Notes under the pieces: generated by a model | Seen by the model: only the letters and a program-made list of their open reading frames with translations | Database searches by the model: none | What the model was told of the DNA's origin: nothing | Made by a program: the position numbers and the translations under genes | Part shown: in pieces, positions 17,915-27,199 of the stretch | Layout: each line of letters starts with the position of its first letter | How positions within the stretch are numbered: the stretch's first letter is position 1 | Assembly: GCA_963762615.1 (NCBI GenBank) | Contig: CAVXLG010000017.1 | Location: 310,001 to 374,000, forward strand | Direction: 5' to 3' | DNA: 64,000 bases | Source: PALSA-505 sp963762615 | Lineage (GTDB): Bacteria > Actinomycetota > Actinomycetes > Streptosporangiales > Streptosporangiaceae

Positions 17915-19162
17915 TCAGTCCGCGGCGGAGCTGAGCTTGTGGAGCTGCTCGACGTAGGACTTTGCGACCGGGTCGTCGGGGTAACGCTCCCTGAGCATCC
18001 TGACGAGGTCACGGCTGACCATCAGCAGTGAGGGCAGGGATTTGCGTCGCCCGTTGAGGGCTTGCTGACCGTGGTGGACGGCCTGCTCGATGTCGCCCTG
18101 GCGGGCGGCGGCAACGCCGAGGGTGATGCGGGCTTCGGCGGTGCGCATGGGTGCGCGCTCGGTGCCGTCGAAGTCGGTGCTGGCCCGGATGACCTCTTCG
18201 GCGAGGGTGGCGGCCGTCTTGTCCTCGCCCAGGTGGCGGTAGCAGTCCATGGCGTAGAAGTCGAACTTGGTCGGGTTGACGACGAAGTGGTTGTCCAGGT
18301 TCTCCGGGTAGGGCAGCGCTTCGAGGAGGCGCCGTCCCTGGTCGAGAGCGACTTCGGTCTGGCGCCGGTCTCCGATCCTGGCCCATGCCTTGGCTTCCTG
18401 GGCGGCGAGTTGCACTGTGACGCCGTGCACCGGGGCTGCCTCGGTTCCGGCTCGCGCTGCGGCGATGACGCCGTGGTAGTCGCCGCTGGTCAGGTTGATC
18501 CAGGCCCGGATCTCGTGCGCCCAGCCCTGGATCTCGGAGTGATCGGCCTCGATGCCCAGGGATAGTGCGGCCAGCCGGGTGGTGTCGGCTGCCTGCCGGT
18601 TGCCGGTGTCGTATTCCACGCAGGCCAGCAGCAGCGCGACCCATCCGGCCAGCACGAGGATTTCCCGGTGCTGCCTGAGGGTCAGCCGCTGCCCTTGCAG
18701 CTGGGTGATCCGCTGCAGCCAGGTTCTGCCTTCTTCCAGGAGCTGACCGGCGGGCAGGTACGGGTATTGCGAGCACAGGCTGTCTGCCATCACCCGCAGC
18801 GCGCTCAGCGACGTCTCGTCCAAGTCCGAGCGCTGCAACCGGCTGACTAGCTCCAGGGTGTCCATCCCGGTCAGCGCCAGGACATCGGCGGCAGAGTCTC
18901 GTGGACTTGGTGCAGGGAACATCGCGTGCGTGACGGTGCCGAAGGTGCGGGCGATGAGCTGCTGGTAGAACTCGCCGGGTTTGTTCTCGCCGGTCTCCCA
19001 CCGCTTCCACTGCCGGAGCAGGCTGGCGTCGTCGGCGTGGATTGTCTCGCTCTTGGCGGCGTGAGCCTTGAGCGCCTTGACCGCGTCGGCCTGGCTCCAG
19101 TGGCGCAGCTCGCGCTCATTGGTCATCCGGCGAGCCCACCCGGGCCGGTCGTCTGTCATCAC
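17915..19162 (-). CDS. XRE-type HTH regulator with TPR-like repeats
   Basis: 415 residues. The N-terminal 80 contain a Cro/CI-type helix-turn-helix (LRHWSQADAVKALKAHAA, then LLRQWKRWETGENKPGEFY). The rest is helical with TPR-like units (LVLAGWVALLLACVEYDTGN, EIQGWAHEIRAWINLTSGDY, AEARITLGVAAARQGDIEQA). Such regulators are common in actinobacterial integrative elements and in front of their transfer genes. It is divergent from the SCO3933-like gene at 19379, with about 215 bp between, so it probably controls that promoter region and the excision, replication and transfer operon. Frame intact, unlike most genes downstream of that promoter. Confidence 0.8.
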   Translation of the reverse strand: MMTDDRPGWARRMTNERELRHWSQADAVKALKAHAAKSETIHADDASLLRQWKRWETGENKPGEFYQQLIARTFGTVTHAMFPAPSPRDSAADVLALTGMDTLELVSRLQRSDLDETSLSALRVMADSLCSQYPYLPAGQLLEEGRTWLQRITQLQGQRLTLRQHREILVLAGWVALLLACVEYDTGNRQAADTTRLAALSLGIEADHSEIQGWAHEIRAWINLTSGDYHGVIAAARAGTEAAPVHGVTVQLAAQEAKAWARIGDRRQTEVALDQGRRLLEALPYPENLDNHFVVNPTKFDFYAMDCYRHLGEDKTAATLAEEVIRASTDFDGTERAPMRTAEARITLGVAAARQGDIEQAVHHGQQALNGRRKSLPSLLMVSRDLVRMLRERYPDDPVAKSYVEQLHKLSSAAD

Positions 19163-19378
19163 GCTTCGCTCTCTCGGTCAGCTCTTCTTCGAGTGTCGCA
19201 GACCCGGCGGGGTGACACGAGCCGGTGACACACCGTTGTCATCGATTGTCCGGCGTTGCCACCGTGAGTGTCACTATCGCTGCCCTGAGTGAGCGGGCAG
19301 CCTTCCGGTGTGGCCGATTCCCGGTCACCTAGGCGACTGGCCCCTGAGAGAGGGCCGCCACAAGAAGGAGTGGTGATC

Positions 19379-19699
19379 ATGCGACTGGTGCTGAAGGACT
19401 CGTACTGGGTCTTCACGGTGACCAGGCCTGCCGAGCCGAAGACCGAGTTCGGCAGCGGCCAGCAGAAGATGAACCGGGCGACCAAGCTGCCCGAGTGGGT
19501 TGTCGAGGTGCTCGCCATGGATCCCGAGCGCGGGGAGGTGATCCGGGTCACGGTGACTGGTGATCAGCCCAAGGTGAGCCAGGGTCAGCCTGTCCGGTTC
19601 GAGGATCTGGAAGCGATCCCCTGGAACAACAACGGCAAGGACGGCGTCGCGTACCGCGCCGTCTCGATCCAGCCTGCCCAGCAGGCCCGCGCCGCCTGA
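19379..19699 (+). CDS. SCO3933-family AICE regulatory protein
   Basis: 106 residues. ATG 19379 is chosen for its AAGGAG site; an upstream in-frame extension has no protein character. The sequence (SYWVFTVTRPAEPKTEFGSG, then EVIRVTVTGDQPKVSQGQPV and WNNNGKDGVAYRAVSI) matches the pattern of the small SCO3933-like proteins that head the replication/transfer operons of pSAM2- and SLP1-type elements. Their molecular role is not established. First gene of a rightward run of closely spaced genes to the integrase. Confidence 0.65.
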   Translation: MRLVLKDSYWVFTVTRPAEPKTEFGSGQQKMNRATKLPEWVVEVLAMDPERGEVIRVTVTGDQPKVSQGQPVRFEDLEAIPWNNNGKDGVAYRAVSIQPAQQARAA

Positions 19700-19790
19700 C
19701 ACCCGGCACAACGGCGACGGCACTACCGGCCACTGTACCGGCCAGCCGGAAGTCCTACCCGCATTACGCACGAAAGGATCACCAGCTGCC

Positions 19791-20151
19791 ATGACTAGCA
19801 GCATCACCCCGATCACGACCGCCAGCGGCAAAAGCGCCGACACGAGCACCGCTGGCATGCAGGAACCGCGCAAGCACGGCATGACCGTGCTGCGCGGACA
19901 GGGAAGCCAAGGCGCTGATCAGCCTGGGCACCGACGCGCTGAGCGAGGCCTTCCACCTGGGCCACGAGCTGCACAGCGCGATCTACGACACCCAAGCCAG
20001 CAACAGCAACACGCAGTTGCAGGACACGCTGGCCGAGGCGCTGACCTGCATGGAGCGGGCCGAGCACTACCTGCTCATGCTCGGCAGCAACTTCGAGGAG
20101 AACACCCCGCCAGACAACGACGCCGAAGGCGATCCGTGGGCGGTTCCGTAA
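19791..20151 (+). pseudogene. Small AICE protein, one frame break
   Basis: ATG 19791 opens about 36 codons, then the coherent frame shifts by one near 19897. It continues DREAKALISLGTDALSEAFH, LGHELHSAIYDTQASNSNT, EALTCMERAEHYLLMLG and ends with an acidic tail at TAA 20149. The full protein would be about 120 residues, helical and soluble, of unknown function. Similar short proteins sit at this place in other actinobacterial integrative elements. Confidence 0.55.
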
Positions 20152-20275
20152 CCGGTGCCGGGCCTGGAGGAGTCACAGTCCTCCGGCCCGGCCAGCCACA
20201 CCAACACCATCCCAGTGCAATTTGAGAAAGAGGTGAGTGGCGTGTTTCACGCTATCAGCCAGGAAGCAGCCGGTC

Positions 20276-20679
20276 ATGTGTAGGCCGTCGTGCTGCAAGC
20301 CGCGCAGCCAGGCCCCTGGCATCGCCGCGGTCGCGCTGATCATCGGCGCAGGCATCGCTGCAGCCAAAATCCGCCCGGAAGCACACAGGATCCTGCACGA
20401 CGTGATCGACGTGCTGCGCACCATCGCGGTAACCACGGCGGTCATCGTCGCGGTCACCATCGCGGCCTGGGTGACTACCCAGCTGGTCCGTTGGTGGCTG
20501 GGTCACCGCCAGAGACGGTACGGCCAGTTGTATCGGTCGCCAGCCAGCGCAGCTCAGCCGGAAACGAGCGGTCCTGCCTGGCCTGCGGCGGCAACGGTGA
20601 AGTGCTCCGGGCCGATAGCGCCGGGCGCTTCGAGCCGCGGGCGTGCCCGGAATGCCAGCCCGCCCGGCTGGCCGGGTGA
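20276..20679 (+). pseudogene. AICE membrane protein with C-terminal zinc ribbon, one frame break
   Basis: ATG 20276 has AGGAAG upstream. The protein starts with a Cys-rich MCRPSCCKPRSQAP, then two hydrophobic segments (GIAAVALIIGAGIAAAKIR and TIAVTTAVIVAVTIAAWVT). Near 20545 the frame shifts, and the other frame gives CLACGGNGEVLR and ACPECQPARLAG, a CxxC...CxxC zinc ribbon, ending at 20679. Small membrane proteins at this place in AICEs (Spd-like) are linked to plasmid spread in the mycelium, but homology to Spd is not shown here. Confidence 0.55.
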
Positions 20680-20684
20680 TCGCC

Positions 20685-21277
20685 ATGGCACGCTCATCGG
20701 CCCGCGCCCGCAAGGACACCCCGTACCTGCTGGACCGGATGTTCGTCCAGGTGCACCGCAGCGCCGCCGGAGTCCTCTGGCGGTTCCGCACCGAAGCAGC
20801 AGCCTGCCTCGCGGCAGCCGCTGGCATCTGGGAACTGGACCGGGCCGTCGCCGCGACCTGGACAGTGGTCATCCTGGCCGTCTCGGCTGTGGTGGTCACG
20901 GTCCTGCCACCGGCCCGCAGCAGGTCACCCGCAGGGTGTGCTGCACCCTGTCCCGGCATCGCATCCACCGGGTCTGCTTCGAGACCCGGATGCACACCAG
21001 ATCCGGGCGGCTCCCGCTGGTGCTGCGCATCTTCCCCACCGAGGTCGGGGAGCGCGCGATCATCTGGTGCCGGGCCGGGATCTGCAAAGAGGATTTCGAG
21101 CTGAACGCGGCCGAGATCGCCGCCGCGTGTTATGCCCGCCAGGCCCGGATCGAGGGCCACCGGCGGTGGGCGCAGATCGTCATCCTCGACATCGTGCGCC
21201 GCGACACCCTCGCCCCGCACTATGTCATCGCCTCCGGCCTGCCCACCCGGCAGGCCCCGGGCGGAGGGCAACCGTGA
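20685..21277 (+). pseudogene. AICE membrane protein, one frame break
   Basis: ATG 20685 follows the previous stop by a few bases. The N-terminal half has MFVQVHRSAAGVLWRFRTEA and a hydrophobic hairpin (LAAAAGIWELDR, then WTVVILAVSAVVVTVLPP). Near 20920 the frame shifts; the rest (RHRIHRVCFETRMHTRSGR, FELNAAEIAAACYARQARIE, VILDIVRRDTLAPHYVIAS) is in the other frame to 21277. About 197 residues in all. The layout, a membrane hairpin plus a basic soluble domain directly upstream of an ATPase gene, resembles the N-terminal part of TraB/FtsK-type translocases. A split translocase is possible but unproven. Confidence 0.55.
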
Positions 21278-21591
21278 TGAGCGGGGATGCCCTGCTAGAG
21301 GCGATCCGCGCCGCCCGCCGGGCCAAGGCGAAAGCCGGCCAGGATATGCAGCTGCTGCTCGCCTATGCCCGCGAGCATGTCACGTCCCGCCCGTACCGGC
21401 TGGCCGACCTGGCCGACGCCGCGGGCCTGTCCATATCCGGCGTCCGCACCGGCTACAGCCGGGCTGATCATCGGGCAAGCCGCGCTAGCCAGCGGAGCAG
21501 ATGGCCACCGGCGCATCCAGCAGGCCGTCACGAACCTGCCCGCCCGCAAGGAGCGTCAGACCGCTCCCGGGCCACGATCACCGCTGCCTGA
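21277..21591 (+). CDS. Small HTH-like AICE protein
   Basis: ATG overlaps the previous stop (TGATG). The first 60 residues are coherent: ALLEAIRAARRAKAKAGQDM, LLLAYAREHVTSRPYRLADL, ADAAGLSISGVRTGYS. The last part reads as a helix-turn-helix of the type found in small AICE regulators. After about residue 62 the reading frame loses protein character until TGA at 21591, so a frame break near 21460 or a degraded C-terminus is likely. Confidence 0.5.
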   Translation: MSGDALLEAIRAARRAKAKAGQDMQLLLAYAREHVTSRPYRLADLADAAGLSISGVRTGYSRADHRASRASQRSRWPPAHPAGRHEPARPQGASDRSRATITAA

Positions 21592-21692
21592 ACAGGCACC
21601 CGATGGCCGCCACTTCGGCGGCAGGGATAGCGCCTGGCAGCTCGATCAACGCACCAAACCCGATTCCGTCATGCACGAAAGGAAGTGTTGGC

Positions 21693-22680
21693 ATGCCCGC
21701 CAACGTCGAATCAATGTTCTCGGTCCGCCAGATGCCCTGGCACCGGGAAGGCACCATCCTGGCCGGCTACCCCGGCTCCTGGGCCGACGCCCGCATGCTC
21801 GCCGGGCTGGACTGGGACCCGGTCACCACCGACGTCTACGCGGTGGCCGGGATCAACCCGGACGGCACCGAACACTACGAGCCCGTCGACGGGTGGAAGG
21901 CCATCAGCCGGTCCGACACCGGCGCCGTCCTGTCGGTCAACCGGGACACCTACACGGTGATCGACCACGGCGAGATGGGCGAGATCGTCGAAGCCGTCCT
22001 GGCCCAGCCCAACGTCAAATGGGAGACCGCCGGAGTCCTCGACCAGGGCCGCTCCGTCTGGTGCCTGGCCCTGCTCGACGAGCCGGTCGCCCTGGCCGGG
22101 GATGACAGCCCGACGCTGCCCTACCTGGCCATCACCAACCGGCACGACGGCACCGCCGCCTGCGCCCTGCGGGCCACAGCGGTCCGGATCGTGTGCGCGA
22201 ACACGTTCCGCGCCGCCGAGCTGGAAGGCGAGCGCACCGGCGCCACGTTCTCGTTCATCCACCGCTCATCCTGGCGGACCCGGATCGAGGAAGCCCGCCG
22301 CGCGGTCACCGGCGCCCGGGCCGAGATCCGCCGCTACCAGCGAACTCGCGCACGAACTGCTGGCGATACCGATCACGCCGAAGCAGCGGGAGCTGTTCGT
22401 CACCGAGTTCATCCCGATGCCACCCACCGGCCTGGTGACCGACCGGGTGGCCCGCAACGTCGAGGAAGCCCGCCAGGCGCTCCGGCTGATCTTCGAGTCG
22501 AAGACCACCGAGCAGGTCGCCGACACCGGCTACGGCCTGGTCCAGGCGGCCGGGGAGTACCTCGACCACGTCCGCACTGCCCGGTCCTGGGAGACCCGGC
22601 TGAACCGGACCCTGATCCGGCCCGAGCCGCTCAAGCACCGGGCCCTGTCCCTGGTCCGCGAAGTCATCGCCGCGGACTGA
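21693..22680 (+). pseudogene. DUF932 phage/plasmid-like protein, one frame break
   Basis: ATG 21693 has an AAGGAAG site. The protein of about 329 residues belongs to DUF932 (phage/plasmid-like TIGR03299 group): MPWHREGTILAGYPGSW, DVYAVAGINPDGTEHYE, ALLDEPVALAGDDSPTLPYL, AVRIVCANTFRAAELEGE. Near 22338 the frame shifts and the rest (LAHELLAIPITPKQRELFV, VRTARSWETRLNRTLI, VREVIAAD) is in another frame. Function in mobile elements is unknown; DUF932 genes are regular residents of plasmids, phages and AICEs. One-base correction gives a normal protein. Confidence 0.7.
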
Positions 22681-22752
22681 CCCACGAGGGGCTGCCCCCG
22701 GAGACACCAGCTCCGGGGGCACCCCACCCCGGCTAAAGAAGGAGAACGAATC

Positions 22753-23010
22753 ATGGACTTGATCAGCGCATCGTGGGCGTGCACCCGGTGCGGCGCCGCG
22801 TTCATCGGCAGCCCGCCCGAGCACGGGCTGTGCGGCCAGTGCTTCGCCGACCTGCAAGCGCTCGCCCGGCTGGCACCGATCGCCAACCAGCCCTGCCCGC
22901 TGTGCGGCGGCCCGGTGTGCGCCGACTGCGGCCAGGCGCTCATCACCCTCATCCCCGATCCCGCCTCCCGGGCTGCGCAAGCCCGCCGGGGAGGAGGTGA
23001 CCGGCCATGA
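22753..23010 (+). CDS. Small zinc-ribbon protein
   Basis: 85 residues with an RBS (AAGGAG) before ATG 22753. It has three Cys pairs: CTRCGAAFIG, LCGQCFADLQ and CPLCGGPVCADCGQ, consistent with one or two zinc sites. The stop overlaps the ATG of the ATPase gene (ATGA), so it is translated with it. Role unknown; intact frame in a region where most genes are broken. Confidence 0.6.
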   Translation: MDLISASWACTRCGAAFIGSPPEHGLCGQCFADLQALARLAPIANQPCPLCGGPVCADCGQALITLIPDPASRAAQARRGGGDRP

Positions 23011-23877
23011 GCACGACTGACAGCATCCCGGTCGCCCCGCTGTCCATCTGGGACCCGGTGCACCTGGGCACCGACGAGCTGGGCCGCCGGGTCGAGGTCA
23101 CCCTGGCCGAGCGGAACATGCTGATCGGCGGCGAACCCGGCGGCGGCAAGTCCGTCGCCCTCCAGCTCATCGTCGCGCACGGCGCCCTGTCCGCCGACTG
23201 CAAGCCTGATCCTGGTCGACGGCAAGCGGGTCGAGCTCGGCCTGTGGCAGCGCCTGCGCCGACCGGTTCATCGGCCCCTCGGTCGACGACGCGATCGACA
23301 CCCTCAAATGGCTGCAAGGCCAGATCGACGAGCGGACCGGGTGGCTGCTGGACCACAAGCTGCGCAAGATCACCCCGGAGCTGGGCTGGCCGGTGTACCT
23401 GATGCCGGTGGACGAGGTCGCCTACTACTCGGCCACCGTCGGCACCCCCGCCCAGCAGAAGGAGTTCAACGCGCTCAACCGGGACATCGTCGCCCGCGGC
23501 CGCGCCCCGGGCATCATCCCGGTCGAGGCCACCCAGCGGCCCAGCGCCGACATCATCCCCACCAGCTGCGGGACCTGTTCGGCTACCGGTGGGCGTTCCG
23601 CTGCTCCACCGAAGCCTGCCGCGACACGATCCTCGGCCACGGCTGGGCCAACCAGGGCTACTCGGCCACCGAGATCGACCCGCAAGCCAGAGGCGTGGGC
23701 TGGCTGCGCGCCGAGGACGGCATCCCCCGCCGGATCAAGGCCGCCTACCTGACCGACCAGCAGATCATCGACCTGGCCGCCTGGGCCGCCCAGGCCCGCG
23801 CCGTCCATCACGCCGACTACGGCTCCAGCGCGCCAGCGGGAACGTGGTCGAGCTGCGCCGCGAAGGGTGCGGCATGA
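23007..23877 (+). pseudogene. FtsK/TraB-like DNA translocase ATPase, several frame breaks
   Basis: A short P-loop ATPase of about 290 residues. Walker A is LIGGEPGGGKSVALQLIV. Walker B-like strands are LILVDGKRVELG (needs one base removed near 23205) and YLMPVDEVAYYSA. Further blocks IPVEATQRPSADIIPTS and FGYRWAFRCSTEACRDTIL are FtsK-like (LATQRP, FxRVxxxxxSRTILD). Such proteins move double-stranded DNA between hyphae during conjugation of actinomycete elements. At least four indels are needed to read it through (about 23205, 23245, 23570, 23830). The membrane anchor is not in this gene and may be supplied by the 20685 product. As given, the gene would not make a working pump. Confidence 0.7.
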
Positions 23878-24017
23878 CCGGCCGGTATGAAGGGGACTGC
23901 TGCCCGGCCTGCGGCAGCTACCAGGTCCTCCCCTACGCGGTCATCCTCGGCGGCCGGGAGGAATACGGCTACCACTGCGAGGACATGCCAGATCACCTGG
24001 CGCGTCCTCACCCATGA
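23874..24017 (+). pseudogene. Small zinc-ribbon protein, one frame break
   Basis: ATG 23874 starts GRYEGDCCPACGSYQVLPYA and LGGREEYGYHCED. After that the natural continuation CQITWRVLTHDGQRWLPV is one base out of frame near 23990. With that base removed a CxxC...CxxC ribbon would be complete. As given it stops at 24017. It sits between the ATPase and RepSA. Confidence 0.45.
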
Positions 24018-24058
24018 CGGCCAGCGCTGGCTGCCGGTATCACCAGGAGCCCGGCGGC

Positions 24059-25514
24059 ATGAGCGACCCGGCGCTGACCCTGATCCCCGTCCTGACCGAC
24101 ACCGAGCACGGGGACCGGGGCGAGCACCCGGACCCTCCACGACGAGCTGCTCGACCGCGCCGCCCGCGACGACTACCACCACTGGCTGGACGGCACCCTC
24201 GCCGCCGGCGGATGCGTGCGGCCGATCCGGCTGCGCGGCACCATCCGCGACATCGACCCCGCCACCGGCGAGGTCATCACGGCACTGGACACGAGCGACA
24301 CCCCAGACGGGGTGATCTACCTGCCGTGCGGGGACCGCCGCGCCTCGGTCTGCCCGCCGTGCGCCGAGACCTACCGGGCCGACACCTACCAGCTGATCCG
24401 CGCCGGACTCGCCGGCGGCAAGGGCATGCCCGAGTCGGTCTCGATCCACCCGTGCGTGTTCGCCACCTTCACCGCCCCCTCCTTCGGCCCGGTCCACACC
24501 CGGGTCGAGCTGCCCGGCGGGAAGATCGCCCGGTGCAGGCCCCGGCGCAAGGCCAGCTACTGCCCGCACGGCCGCCGGATCTCCTGCGGCCAGCGGCACA
24601 AGGAGACGATGCCTGCCTGGGCCGGCCGTTGTGCCCGGACTGCTACGACTACGACGGCGCCGTGGTGTGGAACGCGCACGCCTCCGAGCTGTGGCGGCGC
24701 ACCATCATCACCGTGCGCCGCCAGCTCGCCAAGAAGGCCAAGGCGCACGGCGTCCGGGTCAAGCTGTCGTACGCCAAGGTGGCCGAGTTCCAGCGCCGCG
24801 GGCTGATCCACTTCCACGCCATCTTCCGCCTCGACGGCATCGACCCGGTCCACCCCGAGCGCACCGTCCCGCCGCACCCGGCGATCACCGCCGAGCTGCT
24901 GGCCGACCTGATCCGCCAGGTCGCCGCCAAGGCCTGGTTCGCCACCGTCCCGCACCCGATGAAGCCGAACGGCTGGGACATCACCTGGGGTGACCAGGTC
25001 GACCCGCGCGTCGTCCGGCTCACCGGCGGCGGCCAGATCAGCGACGTCGCGGTCGCCTCCTACCTGGCCAAGTACGCCACCAAGTCCACCGAGCCGGTCG
25101 GCGTGCCGCCCGGCCGGATCACCGCCGAGAACGCCCCGGCCTATGCCGACTCCCGCACCCATCAGGGGCGGCTGATCCGCGCCTGCCTGCGGGTCGGCGC
25201 GCACTCGCACGAGGACTTCAAGGCGCTGCGCCGGTGGGCGCACATGCTCGGCTACCGCGGCCACTTCGCCACCAAGAGCCGCCGCTACTCCACCACCATG
25301 CGCGCCCTCCGCAAAGCCCGCCGGGACTGGCACCGCCGCCAGCACCCCCACGCCCACCACTACAGGAGACCGGACCGTCATCACCGAAACCGAGCTGGAA
25401 TGGGCCGGACGCGGCTGGCGCACCACCGGCGACGCGCTCCTCGCCCTGTCCGCCGCAGCCCAAGCCCGCGAGCACCGGCGCATCGCCCGAGAAGAGATGG
25501 CTACCGCGTCATGA
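24059..25514 (+). pseudogene. RepSA-type replication initiator, three frame breaks
   Basis: The rolling-circle initiator of pSAM2-like AICEs, about 485 residues. ATG 24059 has AGGAG. Readable blocks are LLDRAARDDYHHWLDG, CGDRRASVCPPCAETYRADT (Cys-rich), FATFTAPSFGPVHTR, FQRRGLIHFHAIFRLDG (the metal-binding HUH motif), VASYLAKYATKS (a Tyr/Lys motif like motif 3), and the C-terminal WAGRGWRTTGDALLALS. They lie in three frames, with breaks near 24135, 24620 and 25375. If real, the element cannot start its own replication. It is followed by xis and int, the usual order. Confidence 0.8.
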
Positions 25515-25536
25515 ACCTGGAAAGGAGGATCCCGCG

Positions 25537-25815
25537 ATGGAACACTTGACCCATCGGGCCAATGACTCGGTCGGAGGCGTCGACATGGCCGTGGCGACCC
25601 CGGGTGCTGAGGCGCCAGCGGAGAAGCCGCCGCGCTTGCTCTTGACGGTTGAGGAGGCCGCCGAGCTTATCGGCATCTGCCGGTCGAATATGTTCAAGCT
25701 CATCCGCCAAGGCGATGTGAAGTCGGTCAAGGTCGGGCAGCTGCGCCGGGTGACCCCGGCAGCGCTGGACGATTTCGTCCAGCGGCTGAGTGCTCTCGAT
25801 GATTCGGCTGCCTGA
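25537..25815 (+). CDS. xis: Excisionase (AlpA/MerR-type HTH)
   Basis: 92 residues; ATG 25537 has AGGAGG eight bases upstream. After a variable N-terminus the DNA-binding domain reads LLLTVEEAAELIGICRSNMF, KLIRQGDVKSVKVGQLRRVT, the usual helix-turn-helix of excisionases and AlpA-like proteins. It ends in a TGATG overlap with the integrase gene, so both are co-translated. It would direct Int2 to excise the element. Frame intact. Confidence 0.88.
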   Translation: MEHLTHRANDSVGGVDMAVATPGAEAPAEKPPRLLLTVEEAAELIGICRSNMFKLIRQGDVKSVKVGQLRRVTPAALDDFVQRLSALDDSAA

Positions 25816-27152
25816 TGCCCCGGAACAAGAGCAGCCGCGAAGTTAACCTGCGGTCGAGCATCTACCAGGGTGATGACGGCTACTGGCATGGCCGGGTCAG
25901 CATGGGGGTTCGCGATGACGGGACGCCGGACCGTCGGCATGTCATGTCCAGGGACAGGGCCAAGGTCACCGCGAAGGTCCGGCGGCTGGAACGCCAGCGA
26001 GACGACGGAGTGGTCATCAGGCCCGGCCGAGCCTGGACTGTCGAGAAGTGGCTGACCCACTGGCTGGAGAACATCGCCCGGCCATCGGTGCGCTACAAGC
26101 CCTACATCGGCTACCGCACCGCCGTCTACCAGCACCTGATCCCCGGCCTTGGCGCCCACCGGATAGATCGCGTCCAGCCCGAACACTTCGAGAAGCTGTA
26201 CACCCGGATGATCGACATCGGGCTCAGGCCCGGCACCGCACACCAGGTGCACCGCACCGCGCGGACCGCATTCGGCGAGGCGTTCAAGCGCGGCTACATC
26301 GCCCGCAATCCTGTTGCCCTGGCCAAGCCGCCGCGCGTCGAAGACGTCGAAGTAGAACCCTTCGAGGCCGAAGAACTTGACCAGATCCTGACCCTGGCTC
26401 TCAGCAAGCGCAACGGGGTCCGCTTCGTCATCGCGCTCGCCCTCGGTCTCCGCCAAGGCGAGGCACTCGGGCTGAAATGGACCCGGCTGCACGAGCCGAC
26501 CAAAACACTGGAAATCATGAAAGGCCTGCAGCGACGGACCTGGACACACGGCTGCGACGATCCGCACCGCTGCGGCGCCCGCTACCACAAGACCAGACCA
26601 TGCCCGGCTGGCTGCAAACGGCACCAGCGCGACTGCCCCCCGCCATGTCCGTCGGACTGCACAAGCCACGCCCGGTGGTGCCCGAAACGCCGCGATGGCG
26701 GCCTGGTCGAAGTGGAGGTCAAATCGACCGCGGGCCGCCGGGGCATCGCCTTGCCTGACCAGCTGTTCAGCCTGATCCTCGAACACCGCAAGCGGCAGGA
26801 CCAGGAACGGGAGCACGCAGGCGTCGAATGGCGCGAAGGCGGCTGGATGTTCACCCAGCCCAACGGCAAGCCACTAGACCCGCGCCGCGACCAGTACCGG
26901 TGGAAGGCGCTGCTGAAGGAAGCGGGGGTCCGCGAGGCACGGCTGCATGACGCGCGGCACACAGCCGCAACCACTCTGCTGCTGCTCGGCATCCCGGAAC
27001 GCGCCGTGATGGACGTGATGGGCTGGTCGAACAGCGCGATGGTCAAGCGGTACTCGCACGTCACCGCCCGGCTCCGCCGGGACATCGCAGACCGGCTGAA
27101 CTCATTCCTGTGGACGGTAAATGAGACTACAAATGAGACTGAACCGTCCTGA
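25815..27152 (+). CDS. int: Tyrosine recombinase, integrase of the AICE-like element
   Basis: 445 residues, coupled to xis. An N-terminal arm-binding part (DGYWHGRVSMGVRDDGTPDR) leads into the core-binding domain (WTVEKWLTHWLENIARPSV). The catalytic domain has Arg in LALGLRQGEALGL, His/Arg in HDARHTAATTL, Trp in MGWSNS replacing the third His (an accepted variant), and Tyr in VKRYSHV. Between the first catalytic box and the rest is a Cys-rich insertion (THGCDDPHRCG, CPAGCKRHQRDCPPPCPSDC) probably binding zinc. Arm repeat C overlaps its last codons and the tRNA-Phe att site starts 49 bp after the stop. Frame intact. Confidence 0.93.
   Translation: MPRNKSSREVNLRSSIYQGDDGYWHGRVSMGVRDDGTPDRRHVMSRDRAKVTAKVRRLERQRDDGVVIRPGRAWTVEKWLTHWLENIARPSVRYKPYIGYRTAVYQHLIPGLGAHRIDRVQPEHFEKLYTRMIDIGLRPGTAHQVHRTARTAFGEAFKRGYIARNPVALAKPPRVEDVEVEPFEAEELDQILTLALSKRNGVRFVIALALGLRQGEALGLKWTRLHEPTKTLEIMKGLQRRTWTHGCDDPHRCGARYHKTRPCPAGCKRHQRDCPPPCPSDCTSHARWCPKRRDGGLVEVEVKSTAGRRGIALPDQLFSLILEHRKRQDQEREHAGVEWREGGWMFTQPNGKPLDPRRDQYRWKALLKEAGVREARLHDARHTAATTLLLLGIPERAVMDVMGWSNSAMVKRYSHVTARLRRDIADRLNSFLWTVNETTNETEPS
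27121..27140 (+). repeat. Arm-type repeat C, Int2 end
   Basis: Two direct copies of ATGAGACT, 12 bp apart, within the last codons of Int2. Matches 8907-8927 and 11179-11193. Confidence 0.55.
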
Positions 27153-27199
27153 AGACACGTCAGGCGCGAGCGCATCTGAGCGTTATACCTGGTCAGAGG

